64,000 bases of DNA from Dillenia suffruticosa (taxonomy: Eukaryota > Streptophyta > Magnoliopsida > Dilleniales > Dilleniaceae), in NCBI GenBank assembly GCA_033439265.1, contig JAVTVX010000012.1, positions 31,746,261 to 31,810,260 on the forward strand, in the 5' to 3' direction. Shown piece after piece: positions 1 to 11,292 of this stretch; position 1 is the first letter of the stretch, and every line of letters starts with the position of its first letter. The notes beneath the pieces are model-generated. The model had not been told where the DNA came from and did no database searches. It worked only from the letters and a program-made list of their open reading frames with translations. A program made the position numbers and the translations under genes.

Positions 1-1172
1 GATTACTGTCAGACAAAATACTATGAGATTTGCGACGGAAATCAGCGATGAAAAGTTTTCGGCCGCTAATCCATCGGTAAAGCCTAAACCGAAAAAAAAA
101 AAAAAAAAAAAAAATTAAACCTGTCAGTGATGGATTACAGACATAATTTTTAGTGACAGAAATTTTTCATCGCTCATTTGTTGAAGGAAAAAAAATAAAA
201 AAATAAATATATTTACAGTTATCAGCGTCAGATTACCAACGGATTAACAAAAAAAATTTACTGACTAATTACCAACGGAAATTTTAGCGATGGATTACCG
301 ACGGATTTGGGACGGATTTTTTATTATTTTTTAATTATTTTTAATTATTTTTAATTATTTTTAATTATTTTTAATTATTTTTAATTATTTTTAATTATTT
401 TTAATTATTTTTAAATTTTTTAATAATTCTTTTTATTTTTTTATTTTATTTTGTAGAAGAATAATATTATTTTATTTTTTAAAATTTTTTATTATTTTAT
501 TTTTAAAATTTTAAAATTTTATTTAATAATTATTTTTTTTTTATTTTATTTTGTTGAAAAATAATATTATTTTATTTTTTCAAAATTTTTATTATTTATT
601 TTAATCTAAAATAAAATTTATTTTATTATTTTATAATAAAAAATAATTTTATATTATTTTATTATTATTAAAAAATATGAAATAAAGTAAATAAAAAAAA
701 ATATGATTAGATTAGTAAGTTGGCTTGGTTGTTGAGTTGCTCACATCATTCTCTTTGTGCATGGGTTCAATTCTTTATGCATGGGTTCAATTCTGAGTAG
801 AGACAATTTTCACTCAAATAAAAGGCGGGCTCTGGGGCAGGCGCCTGGAGCAACAGACTTCTTTTTTTTTTTTTTTTTTGAATTCAGGTATTAGCGACGG
901 AATTGGATCCGTTGCTGATTTTTTTTTTCTATTTCAGCGATGGGTTTTTTTCTGTCGCTAATATTAACGATGGATTTTTTTTTCGTCTCTAATCCGTCTC
1001 TGATATTAGCGACGGAAAAAAAAAAAACCGTCATTGATATTTAGTATAGTCGATTTTACCAATAGATTTAGCGAGAGAAAAAATCGTCGCTAATACCCTT
1101 CAGCGATAGATTTCTAGCTTTCAGCAATAGATTTTTTCATCGTTGATGGCGTGTTTTTTAGTAATACACAAT
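1..1172. mobile_element. CACTA-like non-coding element (left end outside window)
   Basis: Both ends are filled with short motifs of the GCGACGGA / TCCGTCGC type in both orientations (for example 25-110, 120-175, 225-310, 890-1145), which is how CACTA subterminal regions look. The centre is extremely AT-rich and holds a decanucleotide repeat, a tRNA-like stretch (716-796) and a short GC-rich stretch (822-856). The right end, near 1152-1168, has a T-run followed by TAGTAAT, close to the right end of the element at 4805-5750. No transposase coding is visible. The left end lies outside the window, so the terminal repeat cannot be checked. The CACTA label is an inference from the motif arrays. Confidence 0.5.
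322..415. repeat. Tandem decanucleotide repeat (TTTTTAATTA)n
   Basis: About nine near-perfect copies of the 10-base unit TTTTTAATTA lie head to tail inside the AT-rich core of the element above. Unit length close to one DNA helical turn makes this a likely intrinsically bent tract; that is an inference. Confidence 0.85.
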
Positions 1173-2000
1173 ATTTTCAAATGAACTCTAAGTTTTTGTG
1201 TAAATATAACTACATAACGCTTTCGTGTAATATTTCGCATTAATTTCATTGCAAACTCAATGTTAATAAAGATTAAAATTTAACACATTCCCAATCCTAA
1301 AGCCCTTTGCAACGTTTATAACAATGTCTTGCTAAATTTTACCCACCAACAATGCCATAGAAGAAATGACTAAATCAAGAATTTAGTCGTAAAATAGCAA
1401 CAAATAACAAAAACAGAATAAGAGAAAAAATAATAGAGTCAAAATTTATTTCGTATATTTTTAAAATTTTTACAATAAAATGTTTATAATCCGTGTTATT
1501 AAAATAAAAGAAGATTTCAATGAGATTTAGGGGGTAACAATTTTAATTAAAAAAACCCCCCTCAAATCTTCTATCATTACAACAAAATTTTAGGAGCAAG
1601 GGGCACACCCCTCTAGCATCCCATGGCTATACCATTGCACTTGAACTATTTAATTTGAATACTAGAAATTATTAATCTTTTTTTTCCTTGTTACATTTGG
1701 GTGAACTAAATTTATTAAATATATATACAATATATTATATTATAAAGTACTTTTAAGACAAGCACAGACTAAAATTGATTTAATGTTAATATAATCTTGA
1801 TTTCTTTTTCTTTTTTTTTTCTCTTTTTGGAATAAATGAATATAATATTCACCTCTTGTTCAAATAATGTTCTTATTTTATTTATTTATTTATTCTCATT
1901 TTAATCTTAATAATGTTTTTACCAAATATATTTACAATTCCATGTTTAAATTATGTAAATAACCAGATCCCAATTTTCTATTCATCCTAAAATTCTTGCT
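1173..2000. other. AT-rich intergenic stretch, no gene seen
   Basis: No coding frame, RNA gene or clear repeat was recognised. The stretch contains homopolymer A/T runs and a G/C-run pair near 1529-1562. It leads into the former promoter/5' UTR region of the EXO1 fragment. Confidence 0.5.
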
Positions 2001-2169
2001 TTTCTATTGATAGTCGGCCATGGCCCCAAAGCTTCCCGCCCTTTTCTTTGGGCACTGAATTCAGAATTCTGTCTCCTCCTCTTCCCTCCGTCCCTCCCTT
2101 TCTCTCTCCCCCCAGTCTAACAGCTCTGGCTATCATAAAGGAAGATCTATTCAGGAGAGAGTGAGAGAG

Positions 2170-2319
2170 ATGGGGCTATTACCACTGTTGAAATCAATAA
2201 TGGTGCCAATACACATAAAAGACCTAAGAGGATGCAATGTTGCCGTGGATACATATTCTTGGCTACACAAAGGTGCGTTGTCTTGCAGCACCGATCTTTG
2301 TAAAGGCCTCCCCACCACC

Positions 2320-2378
<59 letters not shown>

Positions 2379-2821
2379 AAATTACTAATTTATCAAAGTG
2401 CATTGTAGATGAGTCATACCATTGTCAATGGTGGTTAATTTCACAAACCCACTTGGAATTGGCAGTCTTGTGGAAATGGAGTCGATGAGAAATGATCGTT
2501 TCCCCTCATTTCAATTAATTTGATAAGAGGAATCGGGAAAATTAACAAATTCTTGGATCAAAAGAAAGGGCATTTATTTTTCTGAGAAAGGTGTTTGAAT
2601 TTTTTTTTTCCTTTTATGTTTTTTTGGAGGTCATTGTTGTTGTGGGAAATATTCTGATTTAGTAGTTGTTCTTTTTATTTGATTTTTTTTCAGGTATATG
2701 ATAAATTTGCTGAGACATTATGGGGTTAAGCCAGTTTTGGTCTTTGATGGAGGGCTTTGTTCAATGAAGGGTGAGCAAGAGAACAAGCGTTCCAGATCGA
2801 TTTTTGTACTAAAACCAATTT
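2170..2821 (+). pseudogene. EXO1: EXO1 (exonuclease 1, XPG/FEN1 family) 5' fragment
   Basis: Exon-1-like sequence at 2170-2310 encodes the start of a plant EXO1: MGLLPLLKSIM, then VPIHIKDL, then VAVDTYSWLHKGALSCS, which is the N-terminal XPG domain of this 5'-3' repair exonuclease. A 3' acceptor (CAG at 2691-2693) precedes a second exon encoding INLLRHYGVKP, LVFDGG and EQENKRSR up to about 2800, after which the frame stops at 2821. Nothing downstream encodes the rest of the nuclease (XPG-I domain or C-terminus). Three residues normally between MG and LLPLL (IQG in relatives I recall) are missing. Where the exon 1 donor should be there is a (CT)n tract. The 5' flank (about 2020-2160) still looks like a CT-rich plant 5' UTR. 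The best reading is a truncated gene duplicate. A chimeric transcript cannot be excluded. Confidence 0.75.
2332..2377. repeat. (CT)23 microsatellite
   Basis: Perfect CT dinucleotide run immediately after the EXO1-like exon 1, occupying the place of the expected splice donor and intron start. Confidence 0.95.
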
Positions 2822-3246
2822 AATCTTAAGATTATAATCTATGTTTATTATTAAGTGATTAGGAAGCTAAAATGTCACACAAAAAAAAAATAAATTCTTG
2901 GGTTAAAATGATAAGTATAATTATACGATAATTATAGAAATTAAATTTATAAAATAATTTAATTTTAAATACCTGTTAAAGGATAATTACCAAGTTATTT
3001 TTGGGTAACTGAATGTGAAAAACTGCATGGAAAAGAAGAAAAACGTTTTTTCTTCTCCTATGCCCTTTTGAGTTTTTCTAAGAAGTCTTAACGGACACAC
3101 GTGCGGTTCATTATTGATCTGACTCGGTTGTTGACATTCCTAGAGAGTAATGTATGAAAATAAACCTAAAAAAAAATTTTAAGTAATCTCTTAACAAAAA
3201 AAATTTTAAATCAAACATCCTTTTATCGCGGATCTAATCCGTAATA
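2822..3246. other. Intergenic, no gene seen
   Basis: AT-rich sequence between the end of EXO1 homology and the foldback element. No conserved motif was recognised. Confidence 0.5.
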
Positions 3247-3724
3247 CTACGTGGTAGCACCTGGTTAATCCAAAATCACATGTCACGTCTACAAGACATA
3301 ACACAGCTTGTTGCATCTTGAACATACGACAATACACATCCCCCCGCCACTCACAGCGCTCTCGCGACCCCTCCTTTCACCTCCCGCGACGCTCCTCTCT
3401 CCCTCCCTCCTCCCGAGGCTCTCTCTCTCCCTCCCCCGCCCGTGACTGTCTCTCTCTCTTCCCCGCGACACTCCTCTCTCGGGGAAGAGAGAGAGAGTCA
3501 CGAGAGAGGGAGGGAGGGAGGAGCGCCACGGGCGGCGAGGGGAGAGAGAGAGTCGCTGGCGGGAGGAGGGAGAGAGGAGAGTCGCGGGCGACGGAGGGAG
3601 AGGCCGTGAGAGCGCCACGAGCGGTGGGGGGAGGCAGAGTGTCGCGTCTTCAAGACGTGACAAGCTGTGTCACGTTTTGAAGATGTGACATGTGGATTTG
3701 GACCAATCGGGTACCGTCACGTAG
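3247..3724. mobile_element. Long foldback (palindromic) MITE
   Basis: The two halves are reverse complements of each other along their whole length. The outer ends are CTACGTG and CACGTAG, and the next 110-120 bases of each arm align with few mismatches (for example CACATGTCAC at 3277-3286 against GTGACATGTG at 3685-3694). The inner arm is C/T-rich on the left (about 3345-3480) and G/A-rich on the right (about 3484-3640), so the fold point near 3480 is a strand-asymmetry switch. The GC content is far above the flanks. Open frames on both strands here are shadows of the palindrome. No clear target duplication could be fixed, so the superfamily is open. Confidence 0.8.
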
Positions 3725-4012
3725 TTGTAAGTTGGAACCACTATAAAAAGAGGTTAAATCCTAAATTTTTTTTACTTAGAGGTTGTTTTAAAATTTTTTT
3801 TTCTTGTTTAATTTCATACATAACTTCATTCCTAGCGGTCTGTTTGCACAGATTTAATCCTCTTCGGTCGCGTGTTGGAATTACAGAATTCTTACGGTGG
3901 TATAAGAGAATTAAGGTTATTGATATTTCTGTGCATAATATACGATTCTACCATGAATGAAAGAATTTTTTTTTTTTTTGGAATCGTTTTAAGATTTGTG
4001 TTTGAAAATGAT

Positions 4013-4195
4013 CTAAAAAAATTGAGGGGCTATCTTGACTACCGGAAACTGTTTCCGGTTGTCAGATCTGATCACCGGAAATAGTTTCAGTAGACAGCGG
4101 ATCAGAAAGAAGGAAAAAAAATTAAGGGGCTATTTTGATAGCCGGAAACTGTTTTCGGCCGTAAGATCTGCCAATCGGAAACGGTACCGGAAGAA
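4013..4195. repeat. Two diverged direct repeats of about 100 bp with internal palindromes
   Basis: The stretches 4018-4090 and 4121-4192 align: each begins with a GGGGCTAT motif, then a CCGGAAACTGTTT-type half-palindrome, AGATCTG, and a second CGGAAA motif. The repeat of CCGGAAA/TTTCCGG elements suggests the remnant of a transposon end. No coding was seen. Confidence 0.6.
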
Positions 4196-4804
4196 ATAAA
4201 CAATAAAAAAAATTCAGCCAGAACTGTCTGGACGAATCACTTTCGCCGCCGACTAGATCTAGATCCGGGCAAGAGATCTGCCTTCATCGTTGAGAGTTTG
4301 GGCAGAGAGAGCAAATCAAGCATACAGTAAACAAAAAAAAAAAAAGGAAAAAGAAAAGAAGATGGGAAGAGAAAAGCGGAGAAAGAAAAGGCATACAAAG
4401 GGAACAACAGAAGGCGATGGCGGAACCCATGGCCATCATCTTTTCTTTAGTTATAAATGTTTTTCTTTTCCTTATTTACAACACAATAAAATGGGACAGA
4501 TGACATCAACACAAAGACTTAAAGTCTTTCTTTATTTACAAATGGCCCCTAATTGTTTTCTTTCTATCATTTTAGCCCAATAATTTAATTTAATTCATTT
4601 TAGGTCCAAATGCCTCTCAAATAGACCAACTAAATGATTTCTAATATGATTAGAAATTTTATACACCTAGATTCATGACCCTAAATTTATATATATTCAT
4701 TTGATGCGATTATTTGAAACATAGATCATGTGTGAATTTATATTTGATAAAATAATAGATATATTAATTATATATTATATGTCAATTTGTTCAAATATAT
4801 GTTA
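4196..4804. other. AT-rich intergenic, no gene seen
   Basis: Contains an A/G-rich stretch (4325-4410) that opens a short frame of Lys/Glu/Arg only, and otherwise AT-rich DNA. No family was recognised. Confidence 0.45.
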
Positions 4805-5750
4805 TCATATATACAACAAGAAAATACAGTATCAATGACAAAAAATTACCGACGAAAAAAATCCACCATAAATAGCGATAGATTTGTGATGAATTAATAT
4901 CGAAAGAAATATCAAGAGATTAGCAACGAATTAGTGACATAAATTAGAGAGAAATATTTTCATCGCTAATCCGTCACGAGATCTAGAGTTAAAAAAAAAT
5001 TATAAACCTATCAACGATGGATTACCAACGGATTAGTGACAGATTTTTTTTAATTCTTTTAATTTTTTTTAATTTTTTTAAAAATTTTTAAAATTTTAAA
5101 ATTTTCTTCTCTTTTATTATTTTATAATTCTTTTTCTTTTTCTTTTATTTATTTTATTTTTCTTTTATTCTATTATTTTATTATTCAATTTAATGGGTAA
5201 ATCAACAAAATAATTTGTTATTCTATCTTAATTAATCAAAGAAATATTTTATTTCTTTATTTAGCGTAAATTTAATCAATATTGAATTTAAATAATGAGA
5301 AAAAATTAATGAAAATATTCAATGAAAAAATTACCCCAAGATAAAGGGAAAAAAAAAGAGATAAGAGTGAGATGAAAAAAAATGTGAGAGGTTAATATTA
5401 AAAAAAATAAGTGAGGGTTAGATAATAAGTAAAAAAAAAAAGAAAATATCATAATAGTGGTTGGAGAACTCATCGTCCACGTGGGAGGTGCAGGTTCGAT
5501 TCCTATATGTGACATTTTTCACAGAATAAATGCAGGATGGGCAGGCAGACGTGGGCGGGCTGGTGCATGGGCACAGGCGGGTATGGGCGCACATGTGGGC
5601 ACGTGCGGCAGGTTGTAGGTGCACGTGAGGGTGCTGGTAGGTTTGCATGAGACCTCTAAATTTTAGCGACGGAAAATATTTGTCACTGATAATTGCTATC
5701 AGCGATTGATATTTCTATCGTTAATATCTCTTTTTCTAGTAATGATATAA
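4805..5750. mobile_element. Non-autonomous CACTA-like element with tRNA-like/GC-rich insert
   Basis: The left end carries an ACAACAAGAAAATA motif, and the right end a TTTTTCTAGTAATG motif whose reverse complement begins CATTACTAGAAAA. These are degenerate forms of the CACTAC(A/T)AGAAAA end common in plant CACTA elements. GCGACGGA-like and CAGCGATGG-like subterminal motifs occur at 4835-5045 and 5664-5730. The interior is AT-rich (5040-5450), then a tRNA-like segment (5456-5520) and a GC-rich G-biased tail (5530-5650). No transposase is present. The ends are degenerate, so the boundaries are good to about 10 bases. Confidence 0.55.
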
Positions 5751-6314
5751 TATATGTAAATGATGAGACCATTTTATACCTGAGTGAAATATTAAATCAT
5801 TAATAGTTGCCTTCCATTATTATAATTTGAACAATTTTAGTTAGGACAACTTGTTGAGTTAACTCCTTGTTGTTCAAAATCTATTTATACTATGAAATTA
5901 GATTTATAAATAATGGGTTTGATTTAATAAAGTTATTTGACTTATTGAGCTAACTAAAGGTCAAGTATTTTTGAGATAAAGAGTTAAACGACATATATGA
6001 TAAGTGTATCAAGAATTGATAATCGAACTATCTAGAAGTTATAAAAGTTGTAATTGGTAATTTTTACCTATTTCTTGAAATTATTTTAATTTGTTGAGAT
6101 AACTTATGATTGAAATAATTAAGATGGGATCCCAACCCATAAAGAATTTTATGAAAACTCTTGAATCAATTTTGAGGGATATTGATTTGAATAAAGTAGT
6201 GGGAGCAAAACCAAAATTTGATTTATACGGTATATAATTTTATTTTGGTTTTATTTATTGCATTAATATAGATTTTTACTCTTTCTTTATTTCTTTTATT
6301 TCTTGTTGTAGAAA
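5751..6314. other. Probable untranslated leader of the copia relic
   Basis: AT-rich sequence without coding. It lies directly upstream of the gag start of the copia element, and a T-rich stretch ending in TTGTTGTAG at 6303-6311 precedes the gag ATG. No LTR or primer binding site could be recognised, so its assignment to the element is a positional guess. Confidence 0.35.
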
Positions 6315-9300
6315 ATGAATAATAGTTTGAATATGTGTAACATTTTGTTTGACAATAAGCTTACTGACCTAAATTTCATGGATTGGATCTAAAACCTAAG
6401 AATTGTTATTAAAAATGAGAAATTGTTATATGTCCTTAAAAGTCCCATTCCTGTGGAACCTGCTCCTGATGTTGATAATGCAGTCAAGGATGCACATCAG
6501 AAACATAAGGATGATTCTGAGAATATATGTTGTATCATGTTAGCATCCATAAGTCCTGAGTTGCAGAAAACAACATGAGGATATGAATGACTTTACAATG
6601 TTTCATCATTTCAAGGTATTGTATGATAAAAGAGTTAAAAATGAGAAATATGATATCTCCCAAGAGCTTTTTCACCGTAAAATGGCATAAGGATCTTCAG
6701 TTCCGACACATGTGCTGAAAATGATAAGTCTCATTGAGAAATTGGAGAAATTGGGTTTTATGCTGCATTATCAGTTAAATGTTGACTTAATACTACAATC
6801 GCTTCTTTCGAGTTTTTCTAATTTTGTGATGAATTTCAATATAAACAAAACTGAGATCTCAACACTATCAGAATTGTTGAACATGCTTAAGACAACAGAG
6901 AACTCTATTAAGAAGGAAAAAATGAATGTGTTATTAGTTGAATCTTCCAAGAAAAGGAAGTCTAAGTCTAGTTTTAAGAAAACCAAAAAGAAGGCATCTA
7001 AACACACAATCAATGATAAGAAGGACAATAAACCAAAGGATATTTGCTTTCACTGTAGTCAAGATGGACACTAGAAGAGGAATTGTAAGACTTATATGAA
7101 TACCATGAAACAGAAAAAACTTAATGAGACTTCTATTTCATGTATGTTTATGATTGAAATAAATCTTTCTACTTCCGAATCAAATTTGTAAGTGTTGGAT
7201 ACCCGGTCCGAATATCATATTTGTATAAATATACAGGGCCTAAATACAAGTAGGAAGTTAGTTAAAGAATAAGTGGACCTACATATGGAAAATGGAGCAA
7301 ATGTTACTGCTTTAGTTGTAAGAACATTTACTATTTCTTTAACTAGTGGATTAATTCTGGATTTAAATGATTGTTATTTTGTTCCACATTGACCAAAAAT
7401 ATCATGTCAATTTCTTGTTTAGATTTAAATAGTTTTACGATAACTCAAAATGATAAATGTTGTTCCTTTTATTGTAATGATATTTTTTATTGTACTGGTT
7501 ATTTGAATAACGGTTTTTATATTTTTGATCTGGATGATCCTATTTTCAACATAGAAACAAAGAAGTCAAAAATTGATGATTTTAGAAATTCATTTCTATG
7601 ATATTGTAGACTTGACCATATATATGGGAAATGTATAAACAAATTGTATAAAGACGTCTATTTGGGATCATTTGATTATGAATCATTTGATTAATCAAGT
7701 TTGTTTATTAGGTAAAATAATCAAATCACCATTTACTGGGAAAGGTGAAAGATCTATCGAATTACTAGGTTTTATACATACCGATATATGTAAACCTATG
7801 TCAATTTAATCTAGAGGGGGTTTTTCAAATTTTTTTACTTTTACTAATGACTATTCTAGATATGCTTTTGTATACTTATTGAAATATAAATCTAAAGTTT
7901 TTGAAAAATTCAAAAAAATATAAAATAAAGTTGAAAAACAATTCAGTAAAAATATTAAAAATATTTCGATCAAATCAAGATGGTGAATACTTGGGTCAAG
8001 AATTTCAAGATTATTTTAAAAAAATGAAATTCTTTCATAATAGACTCCTCTATATACACCCCAATTAAATGAGATATCTGAAACAAGAAATAGAATTTAT
8101 TAGATACAGTTTGTTCCATAATGAGTCATGCAATTCTCCCCAAATCGTTTTGTGGATATACTCTAAATATTGATTCATCTCTTTTAATTCATACTCCGTC
8201 CAAAACTATATATTCTATCCCATATGAGATATAGTACAGGAAAAAACCAAACCTTAAACACTTAAAGATTTGGGGATGTCTTGTTTTTGTGAAAAGAGTA
8301 TAATCAAACAAATTTGATCTGAAATCTGATAAATATTGTTTTGTGGAATATCTAAAAGAGATATTTGGATATTACTTTTACAATCCCAATAAACAAAAGG
8401 TGTTTGTTTCAAAATATGGTATATTTCTAAAAAGAGAGTTTATTTTAGAAATGACTAGTGGGAGTAAAATAGAACTTAAAGAAGTTTTTGAACCACAAAT
8501 GAGTAGAGAAAAGGAGATGGAACAAGAGTTTATCCTCATGATGATGTGGTGGAACCTAGAGCTCATGATACACAACTTGACCACAGGTCATGTAGGATAC
8601 ATCGTCCTTCTTAAAGTTATGATTACGTGTTTGTTATTGATAATGATGAACCTACCCCCTATGAAAATGTTTTATCTGATAAGGACTCTAAGAAGTGACT
8701 TCAGGCCATGAAATTTGAAATGGATTCTATATATGACAATAAGCCATGGATCTTAATCAATTATCTCATGGGATAAGACTTATAGGGTGCAAGTGGTCTT
8801 CAAAAAGAAAACAAACATAGATGGTAATATCTCTACCTATAAATCAAGACTGGTTGCAAAGACCGGTTGCAAAAGGTTACATACAAAAATATGAAATAGA
8901 TTATGATGAAATCTTTTCACTAGTTGTCGTGCTGAAATCTATTAGGATTTTACTTACTATAATTACATACGATGATTATGAAATTTGACAAATGGATATT
9001 AAGATAGCGTTTCTTAATGAAAATCTGCAAAAATAATATGTATATGACATAACCCGAGGGTTTTATATCTAAAAACCCTAATAAAGTATGTAAACTACAA
9101 AACTTCATTTATAGACTTAAGCAAGTTTTCAGAAGTTAGAATATTCATTTTGGTGAAACAATCAAAAGTTTTGGTTTTATAAAAACGAAGATGAACCTTG
9201 TGTACACAAAAGGATTAATAGAAGTATTGTAATTTTCCTCATTTTATATGTAAACAACATATTATTAATAGAAAATGATATACCAACCCTAAAATCCGTT

Positions 9301-9700
9301 AAGATATGGTTGTCCAAAAATTTTTCAATGAATGATTTAGAAGAAGTAACTTATATCTTGGGAATTAAGATTTATTATGATAAATCTAACAAGTTGATTG
9401 GTATTTTACGATCAAAATACATTGATAAAATTCTGAAGAAATTTAGCATGGATCAATCAAAGAAAGGTTTTCTTTCCATGTCCTTTGGAATCAACCTCTC
9501 TAAGGACATGTGTCCAAAGACAGATGTCAAGAAACGTAGCATGCAAAATATTCCTTATGTTTCTGCTGTAAGATCAATCATGTATGCTATACTATATACA
9601 AGACCAGATGCTCCTATGCTTTAAGTGTTACAAGTAGAAATCAGGTAAATTCTGATGGTAGTCACCGGAAAACAGTTAAAAATATCCTTAAGAACTTGAT
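6315..9700 (+). mobile_element. Decayed Ty1/copia retrotransposon (gag-pol relic)
   Basis: Plus-strand translation in shifting frames gives the copia order. Gag starts at 6315 and has a UBN2-like body. A CCHC zinc knuckle is read as CFHCSQDGH around 7045-7075 and interrupted by a stop. A protease-like LDT-x-SEYHIC stretch lies at about 7190. Integrase core pieces run about 7700-7960 (GFIHTDICKPM, FTNDYSRYAFVYLLK). Reverse transcriptase pieces run about 8880-9640 (DYDEIFS, QMDIKIAFLNE, LYVNNILLI in place of the usual YVDDIL, LGIKI). There are many in-frame stops and frameshifts. The RNase H domain and both LTRs are missing or unrecognisable. It is not functional. Homology fades after about 9700, where a 21-base unit is repeated twice (9709-9744). 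Confidence 0.85.
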
Positions 9701-10331
9701 AGTAGCTTAAAGTGTGTGGATTGAGCTTAAAGTGTGTGGATTGATAGTAGCTTCAATCTGATAAAGATGATTGAGGCAGTGTGTTCACCAATTCTTCGAC
9801 CATCATTTTTAGGAAAGTGCTTGGTGCTGTGAACTTTGCCACAATGGTGTTGCTTAAGATGGGCCTTTGCTTCAGTGAACGTACTTGTTTGTAAGGTTCC
9901 AGATGATTTATTTTTGATCATTTGAAAAGTATTCTGAATATTTATCTTTTGGGAAAGTTTGCTCAAGAATCTGAATTTGCAAAGCACCACATTACCATTC
10001 AATAAAATTCTCCATGGCAGACCATTTTACTCCAAAATTCTCCTATATCTAGGCTTTTAGCTGAGATTTTTAGCCGGCCCTTGTGCTTCTAGTTTGTACT
10101 GCCAACTTCCTCGGAGTTGGATTTGATGGACATGCTTGGTTCGAGGTATAATTTTAAGGTAATGCTATGCTTTGTTTGAAATCTTAATAGGAATGCTATG
10201 CTTTGAAATGAGAAAATAAGTTTCCCTACTTTTTCGAATTGAATTACTCTATTTAAACAAATCAACATTTTCATGAAAACAAACTCACCAAAAGATAAAC
10301 ATACAGAATATTTGTTGAGAATTTGGACATT
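9701..10331. other. Unassigned stretch, no gene supported
   Basis: A 91-codon minus frame (9727-10002) exists, but its translation matches no family I recognise and codon composition gives no support. The 10140-10210 interval contains a short imperfect direct repeat (ATGCTATGCTTTG). Confidence 0.4.
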
Positions 10332-10343
10332 GAAATGACATTG

Positions 10344-10520
10344 TATGTCGTTATCATTCAGTTGGTTCGGGGACTGACGCCCCTTAATCATGGTCGGGAG
10401 TTCAATTCCTATGAGAACGAAAAAATCAGTGCCGGGAGACCTGCCCCCTCAATTGACAGATTAGTCGGGGTAAAGCTCTGGATATTACGTTGGTAGCCTA
10501 ACCATGATACCAAAAAAAAA
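10344..10520 (+). mobile_element. tRNA-derived SINE (family A), plus orientation
   Basis: An A-box-like stretch (about 10353-10372, TCATTCAGTTGGTTCGGGG) and a B-box-like GAGTTCAATTCC (about 10400) are followed by an RNA-like body, the 3' end GATACC and an A9 tail. Imperfect 12-base direct repeats flank it: GAAATGACATTG at 10332-10343 and GAAATGAACTTG at 10521-10532. Its 3' half is clearly related to the minus-strand copy at 30140-30320 (shared AGACCT-CCCCTCAATT and AGATTAGTC motifs). Confidence 0.7.
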
Positions 10521-10667
10521 GAAATGAACTTGAACTTTGAAGTGACTTTAATATCATATTATGAGAAAATTTGAGTCATCTTAAAAAATTAGTTATTAAG
10601 GTTGAAAATTTTCATAAGATTTAACGAAGTGAATTTAAGGAGAAGGCCAAGTGATCATTTTACTATA

Positions 10668-10729
10668 GAGAAGCTAATGCATGTGAATCCCAGCTCAGAA
10701 GCTAATGCATGTGCATCCCAGCTCAGAAG
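10668..10729. repeat. Two tandem copies of a 30-base unit
   Basis: GAAGCTAATGCATGTG plus ATCCCAGCTCA is present twice in a row with one mismatch. Confidence 0.7.
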
Positions 10730-11242
10730 CCCGTTGGTAGTTAAATTTTATAGGATTCCTCAGGGTTTGTTGAAAGTTTTAGACAGGGACTTGCAAGGAC
10801 CACCTTTGCTTATTTAAATGTAATTGGTGTTATCAACTGTCTTACGGATCCGGTTAGAGTACAATAAACTCTTTTAATTAAAATTTTGATTTCAAATATT
10901 ATGAATAAAAAAATAGATATTTGGAGAGCTGATTTTTAAAATTTTAAATTAAAATCCATGATACTTAAATTGAATTAATAACAAAAAAAAATGTAATAAG
11001 TGTTAGTTTTCTTCTTTGGGTTTTTGTTGGCCCTTTAGTGAAAAAAAAAAAAGAGAAATAAAGAAACAGTAAGTGGCAAAACAAAATGATTTTGAGGAAT
11101 ATCACGTGAAGGCTGACTATGATAATATAGGGGGGAAATTGCAATATAATCGTTTGTTGTTTTCGCATTTACAAAATAGTCCCTAATTTTCAAAATTGCA
11201 ATTTAATCATTTTATTAATATATATATAACATGATCTGTTTT

Positions 11243-11292
11243 AATGTCACATAAATATTTTTTTTTTTGGTAAGAATGTCACATAAATATTT
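11243..11292 (-). repeat. Perfect 18-base direct repeat around a 14-base T-run remnant
   Basis: AATGTCACATAAATATTT occurs at 11243-11260 and again at 11275-11292, separated by a T8 run plus GGTAAG. Read on the minus strand the insert is CTTACC followed by an A-run, close to the 3' tail (ATACC or GTACC plus A-run) of SINE family A. The best reading is a severely 5'-truncated SINE with its target-site duplication. Confidence 0.55.

Noticed and set aside
3289-3680. Two opposite-strand frames of about 120 codons
   Set aside because: They are mirror products of the palindromic foldback element and have low-complexity Ser/Arg/Glu composition.
6315-9700. Autonomous copia element
   Set aside because: Multiple stops and frameshifts throughout, a changed catalytic motif region and no recognisable LTRs.
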